From positions 1 through 40,070 of the IMG/VR virus record IMGVR_UViG_3300031711_000011: a stretch of DNA of 40,070 bases. One strand, given 5' to 3'. The notes under the pieces are model-generated. The model was not told the DNA's origin, ran no database searches, and saw only the letters and a program-made list of their open reading frames with translations. The translations under genes were made by a program, and so were the position numbers. Below, piece by piece: positions 7,332 through 14,509 of the stretch. This DNA is from a virus. Each line of letters opens with the position of its first letter. The stretch's first letter is position 1.

Positions 7332-7546
7332 CAGTTCGCCTCCTGCTGCTCAGCGCGGCATCGTGGGCAGAGATCGACGCGCGCGCCCTGCGGAGTGACG
7401 CGGCTACTCCAGCCGGCCCGTTGGCGGGCTTCCTGGCGCAGATCGCGCCCCGTGAAAATTGCGCCGTCCATCGGGCCGTCCGCGGGGAAGAACTGTCCGC
7501 ACGTTTCGTGATTGGCGCAGTAGAGCTGGATCCGCGTGACGATCAT
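7331..7546 (-). CDS. Small Cys-rich protein, 71 aa
   Basis: ATG 7546 is preceded by GGAGG six bases upstream and overlaps the previous stop (ATGA). Ligand-type residues occur as YCANHETCGQFF at the N-terminus and LCPRCRAE at the C-terminus, a typical split zinc ribbon. The middle contains GRDLRQEARQRAGW, a pattern also seen in the 63-aa protein at 9357-9548 (ELRADLKKRLGW). The two look like distant paralogues. Confidence 0.7.
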   Translation of the reverse strand: MIVTRIQLYCANHETCGQFFPADGPMDGAIFTGRDLRQEARQRAGWSSRVTPQGARVDLCPRCRAEQQEAN

Positions 7547-7821
7547 CGACGGCCTCCGTTGCTGCGGGCTGCGGCCGTGCGCCGCTTCAATTCGTGATCC
7601 AGGAGCTTGATGCCTTCGCCGAGCGCGCCGATGTCCTTGATGGCGCGGTCCAGGTCCTCCTGGGGCAGCGCCACCGCGCGTTCGTCCTGGGATGCGTAGG
7701 CGGCTAACTTCTGCATGGTGGCGCCGATGTCGTCGAGCAGCGACTGCGAGGCTTGCCAGAAGGTCCAGGCCAGGTCAGGCGCTTCGGCTCGCGGCTGCGG
7801 GATGGTGGCCCCCGCGGTCAC
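7543..7821 (-). CDS. Hypothetical helical protein, 92 aa
   Basis: GTG 7821 overlaps the upstream stop (GTGA). After a short Pro/Ala-rich start the protein is a long helical stretch (FWQASQSLLDDIGATMQKLA; DLDRAIKDIGALGEGIKLLD) with a basic end. It may form a coiled coil or helical bundle. No family is recognised. Confidence 0.65.
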   Translation of the reverse strand: MTAGATIPQPRAEAPDLAWTFWQASQSLLDDIGATMQKLAAYASQDERAVALPQEDLDRAIKDIGALGEGIKLLDHELKRRTAAARSNGGRR

Positions 7822-8510
7822 TGCTGCACCGCCTCGCCCGCGCCGTCCGCCTGATTCCGGTAGCCGTAGCCGGAAGCGCCGACATGGGTACCGTCGCCGG
7901 TCACTATTTCCGCGGCGTCCATCTCATGCTGTGTCAGCTCACCTTCGTCCGCCTGGGAGACGGGGCAGAGCCCATCGGCCGCGGAAGGAACGTACGCGGG
8001 ATCCCGGTGCGAACTCGCGTGGCGCCTGAGCCGTTCTTCGAACTCGGCCGTGCAATTCGCCGTGCCAAGGATCGGGATCGCCGGCTCAGCGGCGTGGACA
8101 TAAGTTGTGGACCGCTTCAGGGAAAAGCGCAGGAACGCGTCGGACTTCTGCTCAACGTCGAGGTCCTCCCACCATTCGTCCAGTTCGTCTTCATCGAGAC
8201 AGCAGACGGCTGTGGGCGCGTCGAAGGGTAGTCGTTCGGCAACGGGCTCCAACCCGGCCAGTAGCCGCAATTCGGGATCATCCCCAACAACGCGCATTCC
8301 TTCCTGTGAACGCTCAAATAGGTCGAATTCGCCGTTTCTATGGGTCTGTTTGCAGAGGCCCATCGTTGCGAGCGTGCTTAGCTCGAAAACGACCAAGGTC
8401 AGCGAAGAGCATGGCTGTATGCTTGCGAAAATCTCGGCGGCAGTGGCCGCTGCGGCCCTGCGATAGAGATCGAGGAGCAAAGATTGGCGCAGTGAATGGA
8501 AATCTGTCAT
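7818..8510 (-). CDS. Hypothetical acidic protein, 230 aa
   Basis: ATG 8510 is chosen because an upstream GGAGGAACCT ribosome site fits it; the frame is also open upstream across the neighbouring gene, but only as an antisense-type shadow. The N-terminus is helical (DFHSLRQSLLLDLYRRAAAA). The centre is very acidic (CLDEDELDEWWEDLDVEQ), and the C-terminal third is low in structure. No catalytic motif is seen. The acidity would suit a DNA-mimic or host-protein inhibitor, but that is a guess. Confidence 0.65.
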   Translation of the reverse strand: MTDFHSLRQSLLLDLYRRAAAATAAEIFASIQPCSSLTLVVFELSTLATMGLCKQTHRNGEFDLFERSQEGMRVVGDDPELRLLAGLEPVAERLPFDAPTAVCCLDEDELDEWWEDLDVEQKSDAFLRFSLKRSTTYVHAAEPAIPILGTANCTAEFEERLRRHASSHRDPAYVPSAADGLCPVSQADEGELTQHEMDAAEIVTGDGTHVGASGYGYRNQADGAGEAVQQ

Positions 8511-8536
8511 AGGTTCCTCCGGTGACGTTGGTTGAG

Positions 8537-8567
8537 GCCGGCGCGGGCTGAGCGGGCGCGCGCCGGC
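8537..8567. other. Strong intergenic hairpin inside early operon
   Basis: A perfect 9-bp inverted repeat (GCCGGCGCG at 8537-8545, CGCGCCGGC at 8559-8567) with a 13-base loop lies in the only sizeable gap of the early operon. On the minus-strand transcript no U-run follows it. It is more likely an RNA-stability or attenuation element than a full terminator. Confidence 0.5.
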
Positions 8568-8572
8568 GGGGT

Positions 8573-9106
8573 TTACTTCTTCGCGCGGGGGGTCCTGGCG
8601 GCTTTGGCGGCGGCTTTCTCTTCCTTCTTCCGCAGCACGGTGGCCAGGGTGACGCTCAGCGACGGCGCCTTGGAGTCCACCTTGAAGCAGCGGGAGAAGA
8701 TGCCCAGCAGGTGCGTCTGCGCGTCCTGCTTCATGCCGCCGATGGCGAAGGCGAGGATCTCCGCCGCGCCCTTGAGCAGCGTGTGGCTGGTTTTGGTTTG
8801 GAAGAGCTGGCCGAATATCCGCGGCTTCTTGGCCCGCGAAAGCTCGGCCTGCAGCTCCTTCACTGTGGCCTCGTCGATGTCGATGGTTGATCCCACGGTG
8901 GAGTCGGCGATGTAGATGACGCCTTCCAGGCGCGTGGTCTTCTCCGCGTGGGGCGCGAGATAGCCCTGCGCCTGCACCGCGGCGAGCAGCTCGCCCTTGG
9001 CTGCGCTGCGAACCTGGTTGGCCTGCTCCACCGCGATGCACGCGTTGTCGTAGGCAATGCAGAGATTGTCGATCTCCTCGGGCGTGTAAGTCTTCTTGTC
9101 GGTCAT
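8573..9106 (-). CDS. Hypothetical early protein, 177 aa (Gam-like position)
   Basis: ATG 9106 overlaps the upstream stop (ATGA). The N-terminal 45 residues are helical (EEIDNLCIAYDNACIAVEQA). A middle region (EGVIYIADSTVGSTIDIDEA) is beta-like, then comes PRIFGQLFQTKTSHTLLKGA and a basic KKEEKAAAKAARTPRAKK tail. Its place after the ATPase gene, its size and its helix-then-compact-domain plan recall Mu Gam, which protects DNA ends. The sequence match is too weak to assert this. Confidence 0.65.
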   Translation of the reverse strand: MTDKKTYTPEEIDNLCIAYDNACIAVEQANQVRSAAKGELLAAVQAQGYLAPHAEKTTRLEGVIYIADSTVGSTIDIDEATVKELQAELSRAKKPRIFGQLFQTKTSHTLLKGAAEILAFAIGGMKQDAQTHLLGIFSRCFKVDSKAPSLSVTLATVLRKKEEKAAAKAARTPRAKK

Positions 9107-9357
9107 CGGACATACCTTTCGCTGGGTGGTGCGGTGAATGTTTCAAGCCATTGCGAGAGCCGCTTGTGCATGCAGGTATCGCCGCAGATGTGCTCGACGG
9201 TTACGCCGGGTACCGGATCGTGGGCGATGGGATCGTTGATGGGCAGGAAGGCGATGCCGCAGACGCCAACGGCGGAGACGCGAGCGACGAACCAGTGATT
9301 GTTCTGGCGCTTCGCGATCCCGCACACGTTGCACGTAATCTGCTGGTCGATTGCCAT
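9103..9357 (-). CDS. Small Cys-rich protein, 84 aa
   Basis: ATG 9357 makes a TGATG junction with the previous gene and is preferred over an upstream in-frame start at 9378. Metal-type clusters are CNVCGIAK near residue 10 and ICGDTCMHKRL near residue 60, with an intervening beta-like region. The C-terminus is QWLETFTAPPSERYVR. It is probably a zinc-ribbon protein of unknown role. Confidence 0.7.
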   Translation of the reverse strand: MAIDQQITCNVCGIAKRQNNHWFVARVSAVGVCGIAFLPINDPIAHDPVPGVTVEHICGDTCMHKRLSQWLETFTAPPSERYVR

Positions 9358-9548
9358 CACTTGCCGCCCTTCAGGCAACCAGGGCAGACATCGCGCCAGC
9401 CCTTCTCCGTTTTGTAGGAGAGCCAGCCGAGCCGCTTCTTCAAGTCGGCGCGCAGTTCGCGCTCAGTCATCTCGCTGGTGTCCACCGAATCACAGCCTTC
9501 CGCGCAGTTATCGCAGCGGATCAGCATGTATTTTTCCGTCGCCATCAC
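9357..9548 (-). CDS. Small zinc-ribbon protein, 62-63 aa
   Basis: The start is GTG 9548 or ATG 9545; AAGGCGG precedes both. The protein has IRCDNCAEGCD at the N-terminus and DVCPGCLKGG at the C-terminus, joined by RADLKKRLGWLSYKTEKGW. This is the classic short two-knuckle zinc-ribbon layout. It resembles the 71-aa protein at 7331-7546. Confidence 0.75.
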   Translation of the reverse strand: MMATEKYMLIRCDNCAEGCDSVDTSEMTERELRADLKKRLGWLSYKTEKGWRDVCPGCLKGGK

Positions 9549-9805
9549 TTACCGCCTTCGGTGGAGGCCACGCGCATTTGCGGCTGGGGCTGCGAGAGGA
9601 TCTGGCGGACGCGGCCGGAGTGGAACGCCACGAATACCGTGGCGGCCACCCAGAGCAGCATGAGCGCGATGCAAAAGATGAGGGTGTAATTGGCGCAGCG
9701 GCCAACGTGCCGGGCCAGCATCAGCAAACGCCGCTGCCGCACCCAGCTTTCGTAGCGCACGGCCGGCGTTCCGGGTGCGAATGTGTAACGCGAAGTTGCA
9801 TTCAT
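9545..9805 (-). CDS. Single-pass membrane protein, 86 aa
   Basis: ATG 9805 overlaps the stop of the ATPase gene (ATGA). One clear transmembrane helix is present at about residues 40-62 (YTLIFCIALMLLWVAATVFV), preceded by a basic segment (RQRRLLMLARHVGR). The inside-positive rule would put the N-terminus in the cytoplasm. It is the only obvious membrane protein of the early operon. A role in superinfection exclusion or membrane targeting of an early complex is possible but not shown. Confidence 0.7.
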   Translation of the reverse strand: MNATSRYTFAPGTPAVRYESWVRQRRLLMLARHVGRCANYTLIFCIALMLLWVAATVFVAFHSGRVRQILSQPQPQMRVASTEGGK

Positions 9806-10827
9806 GCGACAGCCTCCGTTGTCTCAGGAACCGGTTGCGGGGTTGCGGTCTGCGCCTCGGCGCGGACCTGATTGAGGGCGTTGGTGAGGGTGCGGACATT
9901 GATGTAGGCGCGGCCGTTCTCAAACGCATCGCGCGTGGTGGCGGCGGCGATGAGCTTCTCTATGACCGCCTCAGCCTGGCGCGCGGGGCGGCCGGCGAGC
10001 AGCTCGCCGATCTCGCGCTCGACGATGGCGCGGGCCTCGGCGCGATCGAGCCCCGGCAGCCGGACCTTGTCGATAATCCGGCTATTCCACTGCTCCAACG
10101 TGGCCGAGAACTCGTCAAACTTCTTTTTGAGATCGTGCGAGCCGGCCAGGAGCAGCGAGAAGTGAGGCGGCTGATCGAGCAGCTCGCGCAGAGTCTCAAA
10201 ACACTCGATGGAGAGGTGCTGCGCCTCATCCACGGCGAGCAGCACACGGTTGGCGCGGTAGTCGAAGCGGATGCTCTGGAGCATGGGATCGATGTCGTTG
10301 CCGGCGCGGCAGCCCAGGGCGATGGAGACGCGGCGCACCAGGTCGCGGGGACGGATGCCCTGGCGCGCGTAAACGTAGAAGGCGCGGGCTCCGCCCTCGT
10401 CGGCGAGCTGCTCGCGGTTGAGGCGCTGCACCTCATGCTCAAGGACAAAGGTTTTCTGCGATCCGGGCGGCGCGTAAAGCATGTACGCCACCGGCCGCGG
10501 CAGCAGCTTGCGGAAGGTCTCGCGGATGAGGCGGACGTTGGCGGTCTCGTACAGCTCGCCCAGGATGAAAGCAGGCGCGCCGATGGGATGCGCGTCCATG
10601 AATTCCGCGGCGGCGCGCTGGATGTTGCGCCCGGTGCCGCCGACCTTCTCGTACGTTCCCGCGAGAAAAAAACCAAGCGCCGACTTCGAATAGTTGATGC
10701 GCCGCGCAAAGTCCGGCACGGACAAGCCCGTCCGGGAAAGGTAGTCGCGGATCCGGTCAGCGACCGCCGTGTTGACGCCGGCTTCCGCTGCCAGAGCTGC
10801 GCGGTTGCCTTGGGTGTCGATCTTCAC
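9802..10827 (-). CDS. MuB-like transposition ATPase with N-terminal HTH, 341 aa
   Basis: This is the AAA+ partner of the transposase: it binds DNA, selects target sites and delivers them to the transposase. Residues 35-58 form an HTH (GLSVPDFARRINYSKSALGF). The Walker A-position loop is APPGSQKT (residues 119-126), slightly different from the canonical GxxGxGKT. Walker B is VLLAVDEAQ (D200, E201), and sensor-like LLLAGSHD follows. The length is close to that of Mu B (312 aa). The gene overlaps the transposase stop by ATGA, as expected for coupled synthesis. Confidence 0.9.
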   Translation of the reverse strand: MKIDTQGNRAALAAEAGVNTAVADRIRDYLSRTGLSVPDFARRINYSKSALGFFLAGTYEKVGGTGRNIQRAAAEFMDAHPIGAPAFILGELYETANVRLIRETFRKLLPRPVAYMLYAPPGSQKTFVLEHEVQRLNREQLADEGGARAFYVYARQGIRPRDLVRRVSIALGCRAGNDIDPMLQSIRFDYRANRVLLAVDEAQHLSIECFETLRELLDQPPHFSLLLAGSHDLKKKFDEFSATLEQWNSRIIDKVRLPGLDRAEARAIVEREIGELLAGRPARQAEAVIEKLIAAATTRDAFENGRAYINVRTLTNALNQVRAEAQTATPQPVPETTEAVA

Positions 10828-12917
10828 TTCAGGTCCTCCAGGATGTCGGCTGCGATCTGGGTGGCCGTGCGCGGGGCCACGGCGTTGTGGTTGGGGCGCA
10901 GGCGGGGTTTGCGCTGGGTGATGACGGGCGAAGTGTTGGAGGGAAGCTGAAGGCGCGAGAAGAGCATCTCCTCGCCATTGCGGGCGCCGGCCGCGCGGGC
11001 TTCACCGGCGATGGCTGCGATGGTGAGCCGCGTGGCTTTTTCAAGGCCGCGGCGCAGCTCCATGCTCTGGCCGATCTCGGCCTGGACATCGGCGTCGTTG
11101 GGAGCAAATCGGGTGAATGCCTGCGCCACCAGCCAGGCCAGCGGGCGGCCGTCCAGGTCGCAGGCCACGGCGTGCTCGGGATCGTGCGCGTCGTAGGCGA
11201 CGAGGATCTCCGACTCGTTGAGGTGGTGCATGGAGGCCCACGCCTGGCGGTCTTCAGGCTGCGGCGTGTAGCGGCGCTTGTTGAGGCGGACGCCGCAGGA
11301 GTCGACCTTGCAGCGCTTGTACTCAGCCATCAGCAGCGCCAGCGCGGTGAAGTCCGGGGCGGGCTTCTGGTTGGGATTGGGGTTGTCGGCGAAGACTTGA
11401 TTGGGGCTGGCGCCGTCCATGCCTTCGCCGGTATGAGGATGATTGTTGTAGTCCGAGATCCACTGCAGGCAGCCGAGGATGAAGGTGCTGGCCGGCATGT
11501 GGCCGGACTCCGCGACGCGGCCGCGCTTCATGAGCCAGCGGTGGCGGCTCATGGCTTCCTCAGTGGCCTCAGGGCGCGTGAACGGCGTGCCGCTGGTGTA
11601 ATTCGCGCCCAGCGAGTCATAGCCGGTGTGCTCTGTGCGGAAGAAGCGCTCAATGCCTTTCGATTGCGGGTGGCGCGGGATGCAGTGAGTGACGCCGGCG
11701 CCGATGCGGGCGATGAAGCCGGTCTCCTCGATGGGGGCTATCTGCTCCCATCCCATCCGCGAGAAAGTGAAGCCGCTGGCCGCGCCCTTGGCCACTTTCT
11801 TATAGTCCTTGCCGTTGTCGACATAAAAAAGATCGGGAGGACCGAAGTCGATGACCGCGCGCAGGATGGTGGCATTGATGGCGCTCGATCCGCCGAACCA
11901 TGCCCAGCTTGCGCCCACGATCTTGCGGCTGCGGTAATCCATGAACGCGGAGAGCACCACGCGCACCGGCGCGCCCAGCGGCTGATCGGTAAACACATCG
12001 TTGGCGACTTCGCGATCGTGGATCATCAAATCCCCAACCCAAATTTGGTTGGCGTAGACATCGGTGTAGCCGCGGATGAGGTACGGCGCCATGCGCTCCC
12101 GGTACGCGCGCTTGCCTTCACGGGCCAGGGCGGAGATGGCGGGAGAGACGGCCTGGGGGAGGAACGCGCGGACGGTTTCGTAGCTCGGCAGATCGTTGGG
12201 ATCGAGGCCGAGAGTTTCAGCCTGCGCGCGGATCTGCTGCCAGATGACGGAAACGCTTTGCCGGCTGCCGCGCAGCTTTACGCTGTCACCGCGTGTGTCC
12301 ACATCGCCCAGCCAGAGATACGCGGCCAGCAGCGCCGCTTTGCGATTGCGCGCGAACCATCTGCTCTGGCCCTTGTCGCGGCGGATGCGATCGGCGAGGG
12401 CCGGAAAGCCGCCCTGGCGATAGCGGGCCAGCCAGCGCTGAAGAGTGCGCGCGGTGAGGCCGTCATTGCGCTGCTCCAGTATCCATTCCGTGAGGCGCGC
12501 CTGGCTGTCGAGCGGGCGGCCGTCCGGCAGGCGCAGATGCAGGAAGGCGCGCGGATCGGCGGCGAAGTCAATCAAGGGTTGGATAGTGGCGTTGCGCTCG
12601 GCGGCCTGCTGCTGCGCCTCGGGATCTTTCAAAAGGACGGGATAAGAGGACACTGCGGAGATTCCTGAGAAGAGCGGGCCGAGCGGCGCCATCGGGAGGA
12701 TTGTTGCCGGCTGCGATGGCGCCGCTGTTCTGGGGAGGGAGCTTAGAAGGTATTCGCGCTGCGTGCGGCCGGAGGTGCGCGGCGCTTCGCGAGAGATCAC
12801 TTCACCCGAGGCCGCTTTGGCTCTCAGCCAGCGCTCGGTCCAGCCGGTGCGGCGGATTGTTTCCTCCGCCGAGATCCAGTCCGGCGCGACCAGGGCGAGC
12901 TGCGAGAGCGCGGTCAT
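10824..12917 (-). CDS. MuA-type DDE transposase, 697 aa
   Basis: This enzyme cuts and joins phage ends to target DNA for integration and replicative transposition. An N-terminal winged-helix region covers about residues 12-55 (AEETIRRTGWTERWLRAKAA). HTH-type sequence follows around 130-180 (TARTLQRWLARYRQGGFPAL). The catalytic core has D296 in IWVGDLMI, D367 in FYVDNGKDYK and E423 in GIERFFRTEHTG, the DDE triad. A beta-barrel-type region (KRRYTPQPEDRQAW) and a basic C-terminal tail come after it. The size is close to MuA (663 aa). The start ATG 12917 overlaps the stop of the triple-HTH gene (ATGA). Confidence 0.95.
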   Translation of the reverse strand: MTALSQLALVAPDWISAEETIRRTGWTERWLRAKAASGEVISREAPRTSGRTQREYLLSSLPRTAAPSQPATILPMAPLGPLFSGISAVSSYPVLLKDPEAQQQAAERNATIQPLIDFAADPRAFLHLRLPDGRPLDSQARLTEWILEQRNDGLTARTLQRWLARYRQGGFPALADRIRRDKGQSRWFARNRKAALLAAYLWLGDVDTRGDSVKLRGSRQSVSVIWQQIRAQAETLGLDPNDLPSYETVRAFLPQAVSPAISALAREGKRAYRERMAPYLIRGYTDVYANQIWVGDLMIHDREVANDVFTDQPLGAPVRVVLSAFMDYRSRKIVGASWAWFGGSSAINATILRAVIDFGPPDLFYVDNGKDYKKVAKGAASGFTFSRMGWEQIAPIEETGFIARIGAGVTHCIPRHPQSKGIERFFRTEHTGYDSLGANYTSGTPFTRPEATEEAMSRHRWLMKRGRVAESGHMPASTFILGCLQWISDYNNHPHTGEGMDGASPNQVFADNPNPNQKPAPDFTALALLMAEYKRCKVDSCGVRLNKRRYTPQPEDRQAWASMHHLNESEILVAYDAHDPEHAVACDLDGRPLAWLVAQAFTRFAPNDADVQAEIGQSMELRRGLEKATRLTIAAIAGEARAAGARNGEEMLFSRLQLPSNTSPVITQRKPRLRPNHNAVAPRTATQIAADILEDLK

Positions 12918-13702
12918 TGGCCGCCTCCGCGCGTTGCAATCTCGGCGTCGACGCGCGCCATCTCGGCGCGAATGGCAGCGAGTATCCTCTCGGAGCGATG
13001 ATGCCCGGCGGCAGCCGAATACACCGTTACGCGCTGTACCTTGAAACGGGAAGCTACGCGACCGTAAACGCCAAAGTACTTACGCCCGCGCGAGAATAGG
13101 TTCCGTTCCTCTTTTGAAAAGGGGCGCGCCGAAGGATCCGGGAACGCGGCCGGTGCTGAGTCTGCTTCTTTCATTTCCTCGCGAAGTGCAGCCAAGATGG
13201 ATCGGCTGCAGGTTTCCCCGCGCACGACGCAACTGACCGCGTCCGGGCTCACGTTTAAGCGCGCCCGCACTTTCGACTGAACGCCGTAATAGCGTCCTCC
13301 CAGTCCGAACTGCCGCCGTTCTTTTTGAGTGAAAGGCGGGTCATACGCGGAGGATTTCGTGTAAACAAGATCCAGCGCCCGTTCGCCTTCCAATCGGACG
13401 ATGGTAGTCAAAATGGCATTGGCAATGTGGCGCGAGCGGGCTTTCCCCCGGAAAACATTTCTGAGCACCCCTGGGGAAACGCCGATCTCCCTCGCGATCT
13501 GTGCGAGAGTTCCACAGTGGGGACCGCCTGCACGGAACTTGCGCATCAGGTCTAACGGGAGGACCAGGAAGCCGCCGCTGAGTCCATCGATCTTCGAGGA
13601 ATCGCCAACAAGAAGATCGGCTTTTCCGCTCACGATCACCGCGATCATCGCGGTGAGGAGATTGCCGAGCTGCTCCATGCGAGAAGGCTGATGTCCTTTC
13701 AT
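12914..13702 (-). CDS. Triple HTH-module protein, 262 aa
   Basis: Three related DNA-binding modules follow one another. The first, about residues 62-105, has TLAQIAREIGVSPGVLRNVF. The second, about 124-178, has GVQSKVRARLNVSPDAVSCV. The third, about 195-251, has GVYGRVASRFKVQRVTVYSA. Each ends in a G-x-x-x-S-x-x-I-x-x-A helix, and modules two and three both begin F-T/S-x-E-R and end in an E-M helix. The N-terminal 45 residues are helical and moderately hydrophobic. The position between the Cro-like gene and the transposase suggests an early regulator or a DNA-bridging factor. No known family with this triple layout is recognised. Confidence 0.85.
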   Translation of the reverse strand: MKGHQPSRMEQLGNLLTAMIAVIVSGKADLLVGDSSKIDGLSGGFLVLPLDLMRKFRAGGPHCGTLAQIAREIGVSPGVLRNVFRGKARSRHIANAILTTIVRLEGERALDLVYTKSSAYDPPFTQKERRQFGLGGRYYGVQSKVRARLNVSPDAVSCVVRGETCSRSILAALREEMKEADSAPAAFPDPSARPFSKEERNLFSRGRKYFGVYGRVASRFKVQRVTVYSAAAGHHRSERILAAIRAEMARVDAEIATRGGGQ

Positions 13703-13950
13703 GCCGCCTTCTCCATGCGCCGCGGCCTCTTGAGCCGGGATATAATCCGTTCCGCTTCATCCAGAAGGCGGCAGGAGATGCGGGCGGAAACGTGTAGTCC
13801 GAGCGCAACTTTGCGCACATGGCTCGGCGAAACCCCCGCGTCGCGGGCCACGCGACTGAATATCCCGTAAGGAGCGTTTTCGAAGAGCGGATGGATGGGC
13901 CGCTTTTTACGCAACGACTTTGGGGAAAGTCTGTTAATTTGGTACTTCAA
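13699..13950 (-). CDS. Ner/Cro-like single HTH protein, first gene of early operon, 83 aa
   Basis: Translation probably begins at TTG 13950, which has AGAGGG about eight bases upstream; no better start exists before the switch region. One HTH module (GIFSRVARDAGVSPSHVRKV, then GLHVSARISCRLLDEAERII) matches the modules in the next gene. Mu Ner, the first early gene, is a small HTH protein that damps early and repressor transcription. The position and size here fit the same role. The early promoter lies about 30-55 bp upstream. Confidence 0.8.
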   Translation of the reverse strand: MKYQINRLSPKSLRKKRPIHPLFENAPYGIFSRVARDAGVSPSHVRKVALGLHVSARISCRLLDEAERIISRLKRPRRMEKAA

Positions 13951-13976
13951 ATCTTGTCCCTCTGAGGTTGGAAGAG

Positions 13977-14005
13977 AGAATATCGGTGACCGACAAATCT
14001 GTCAA
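13977..14005 (-). promoter_or_regulatory. Leftward early promoter
   Basis: On the minus strand there is a consensus -35 TTGACA (14005-14000), a 17-base spacer, and a -10 TATTCT (13982-13977). The start site would fall around 13970, shortly before the ribosome site of the TTG-initiated first early gene. One operator lies fully inside the spacer, so a bound repressor would block RNA polymerase. Confidence 0.75.
13983..13993. promoter_or_regulatory. Operator O1 (TCGGTGACCGA)
   Basis: This is an 11-base near-perfect dyad with one central base. It lies in the spacer of the early promoter and contains the likely GTG start codon of the repressor. An identical copy lies 31 bp away, about three helical turns, so dimers could bind the same face of the DNA. 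Confidence 0.7.
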
Positions 14006-14474
14006 CAGAAAAATCGGTGACCGATCTTTGCCCGAAGATGTCAAGGCAGAGATCAAGCAACTCCGCTACCGTCTGGACCTGAACCAGCGCGAGTTCGGGG
14101 AACTCGTTGGCGTGCCTCCGAACGTGGTGTCGGAATGGGAGAAGGGGCGTTACGCACCCTCGGCCACCGCGCTTATCGCGATCGGGCACATCGACGCTGA
14201 GAAAAGCGGCTGCTGGTACCAGAGGGCCGGTGCGAAATACGCGGAAAGGCTTAAGAAGGTTTGTCCCAGCAATGCAGGCTCTCCCGCAGAACAGGGCATC
14301 GATAAGGACCTTTTGACCTATGTCATAGAAGCGTTGCACGCTGAACTGTCGATAAGGGGACGCGAAGTCTCGTCCGGCACGTTCGCCGAGATAGCAGTGT
14401 TGTTCTACGACCTTTGTCACGAAGCGGGGCAGCGGGACTCGTCGCTTGCGGGGAGGCTCCTGAAAATCGCATGA
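13986..14474 (+). CDS. XRE-family phage repressor (c-type), 162 aa
   Basis: The start is taken as GTG 13986, which has GGAAGAGAG upstream; a TTG at 13968 has no usable ribosome spacing. Residues 22-66 are an XRE HTH (LRYRLDLNQREFGELVGVPP then VVSEWEKGRYAPSATALIAI). The rest is helical and lacks the Ser-Lys protease residues of LexA/CI proteins, so self-cleavage on SOS is unlikely. The gene diverges from the early operon, and its 5' end carries both operators, which predicts autoregulation. It is the most likely lysogeny repressor; a Cro-type role is the main alternative. Confidence 0.8.
   Translation: MTDKSVNRKIGDRSLPEDVKAEIKQLRYRLDLNQREFGELVGVPPNVVSEWEKGRYAPSATALIAIGHIDAEKSGCWYQRAGAKYAERLKKVCPSNAGSPAEQGIDKDLLTYVIEALHAELSIRGREVSSGTFAEIAVLFYDLCHEAGQRDSSLAGRLLKIA
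14014..14024. promoter_or_regulatory. Operator O2 (TCGGTGACCGA)
   Basis: This second identical operator is just upstream of the early -35 box and extends to the 13-base dyad ATCGGTGACCGAT. Its 31-bp spacing from O1 suggests cooperative binding by the adjacent XRE-type repressor. It falls inside the first codons of that repressor gene. Confidence 0.7.
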
Positions 14475-14509
14475 GCAGTTCAAACTGAGGGTTAATTCTG
14501 GGGGAAGAC

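Noticed and set aside
7818-9146. 442-aa minus-strand frame spanning two genes
   Set aside because: Only its C-terminal 230 residues look like protein; the rest overlaps the 177-aa gene in another frame and is compositionally abnormal.
9775-10950. 391-aa plus-strand open frame opposite the MuB-like gene
   Set aside because: The opposite strand encodes a clear AAA+ ATPase with an HTH; this frame has no recognisable motif.
10887-12668. 593-aa plus-strand open frame opposite the transposase gene
   Set aside because: It is the antisense of the DDE transposase, is rich in R, G, A and H runs, has no ribosome site or domain, and arises from high-GC codon bias.
13986-14474. LexA/CI-type self-cleaving repressor
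   Set aside because: There is no Ala-Gly cleavage site and no Ser-Lys catalytic pair; the C-terminal part is helical.
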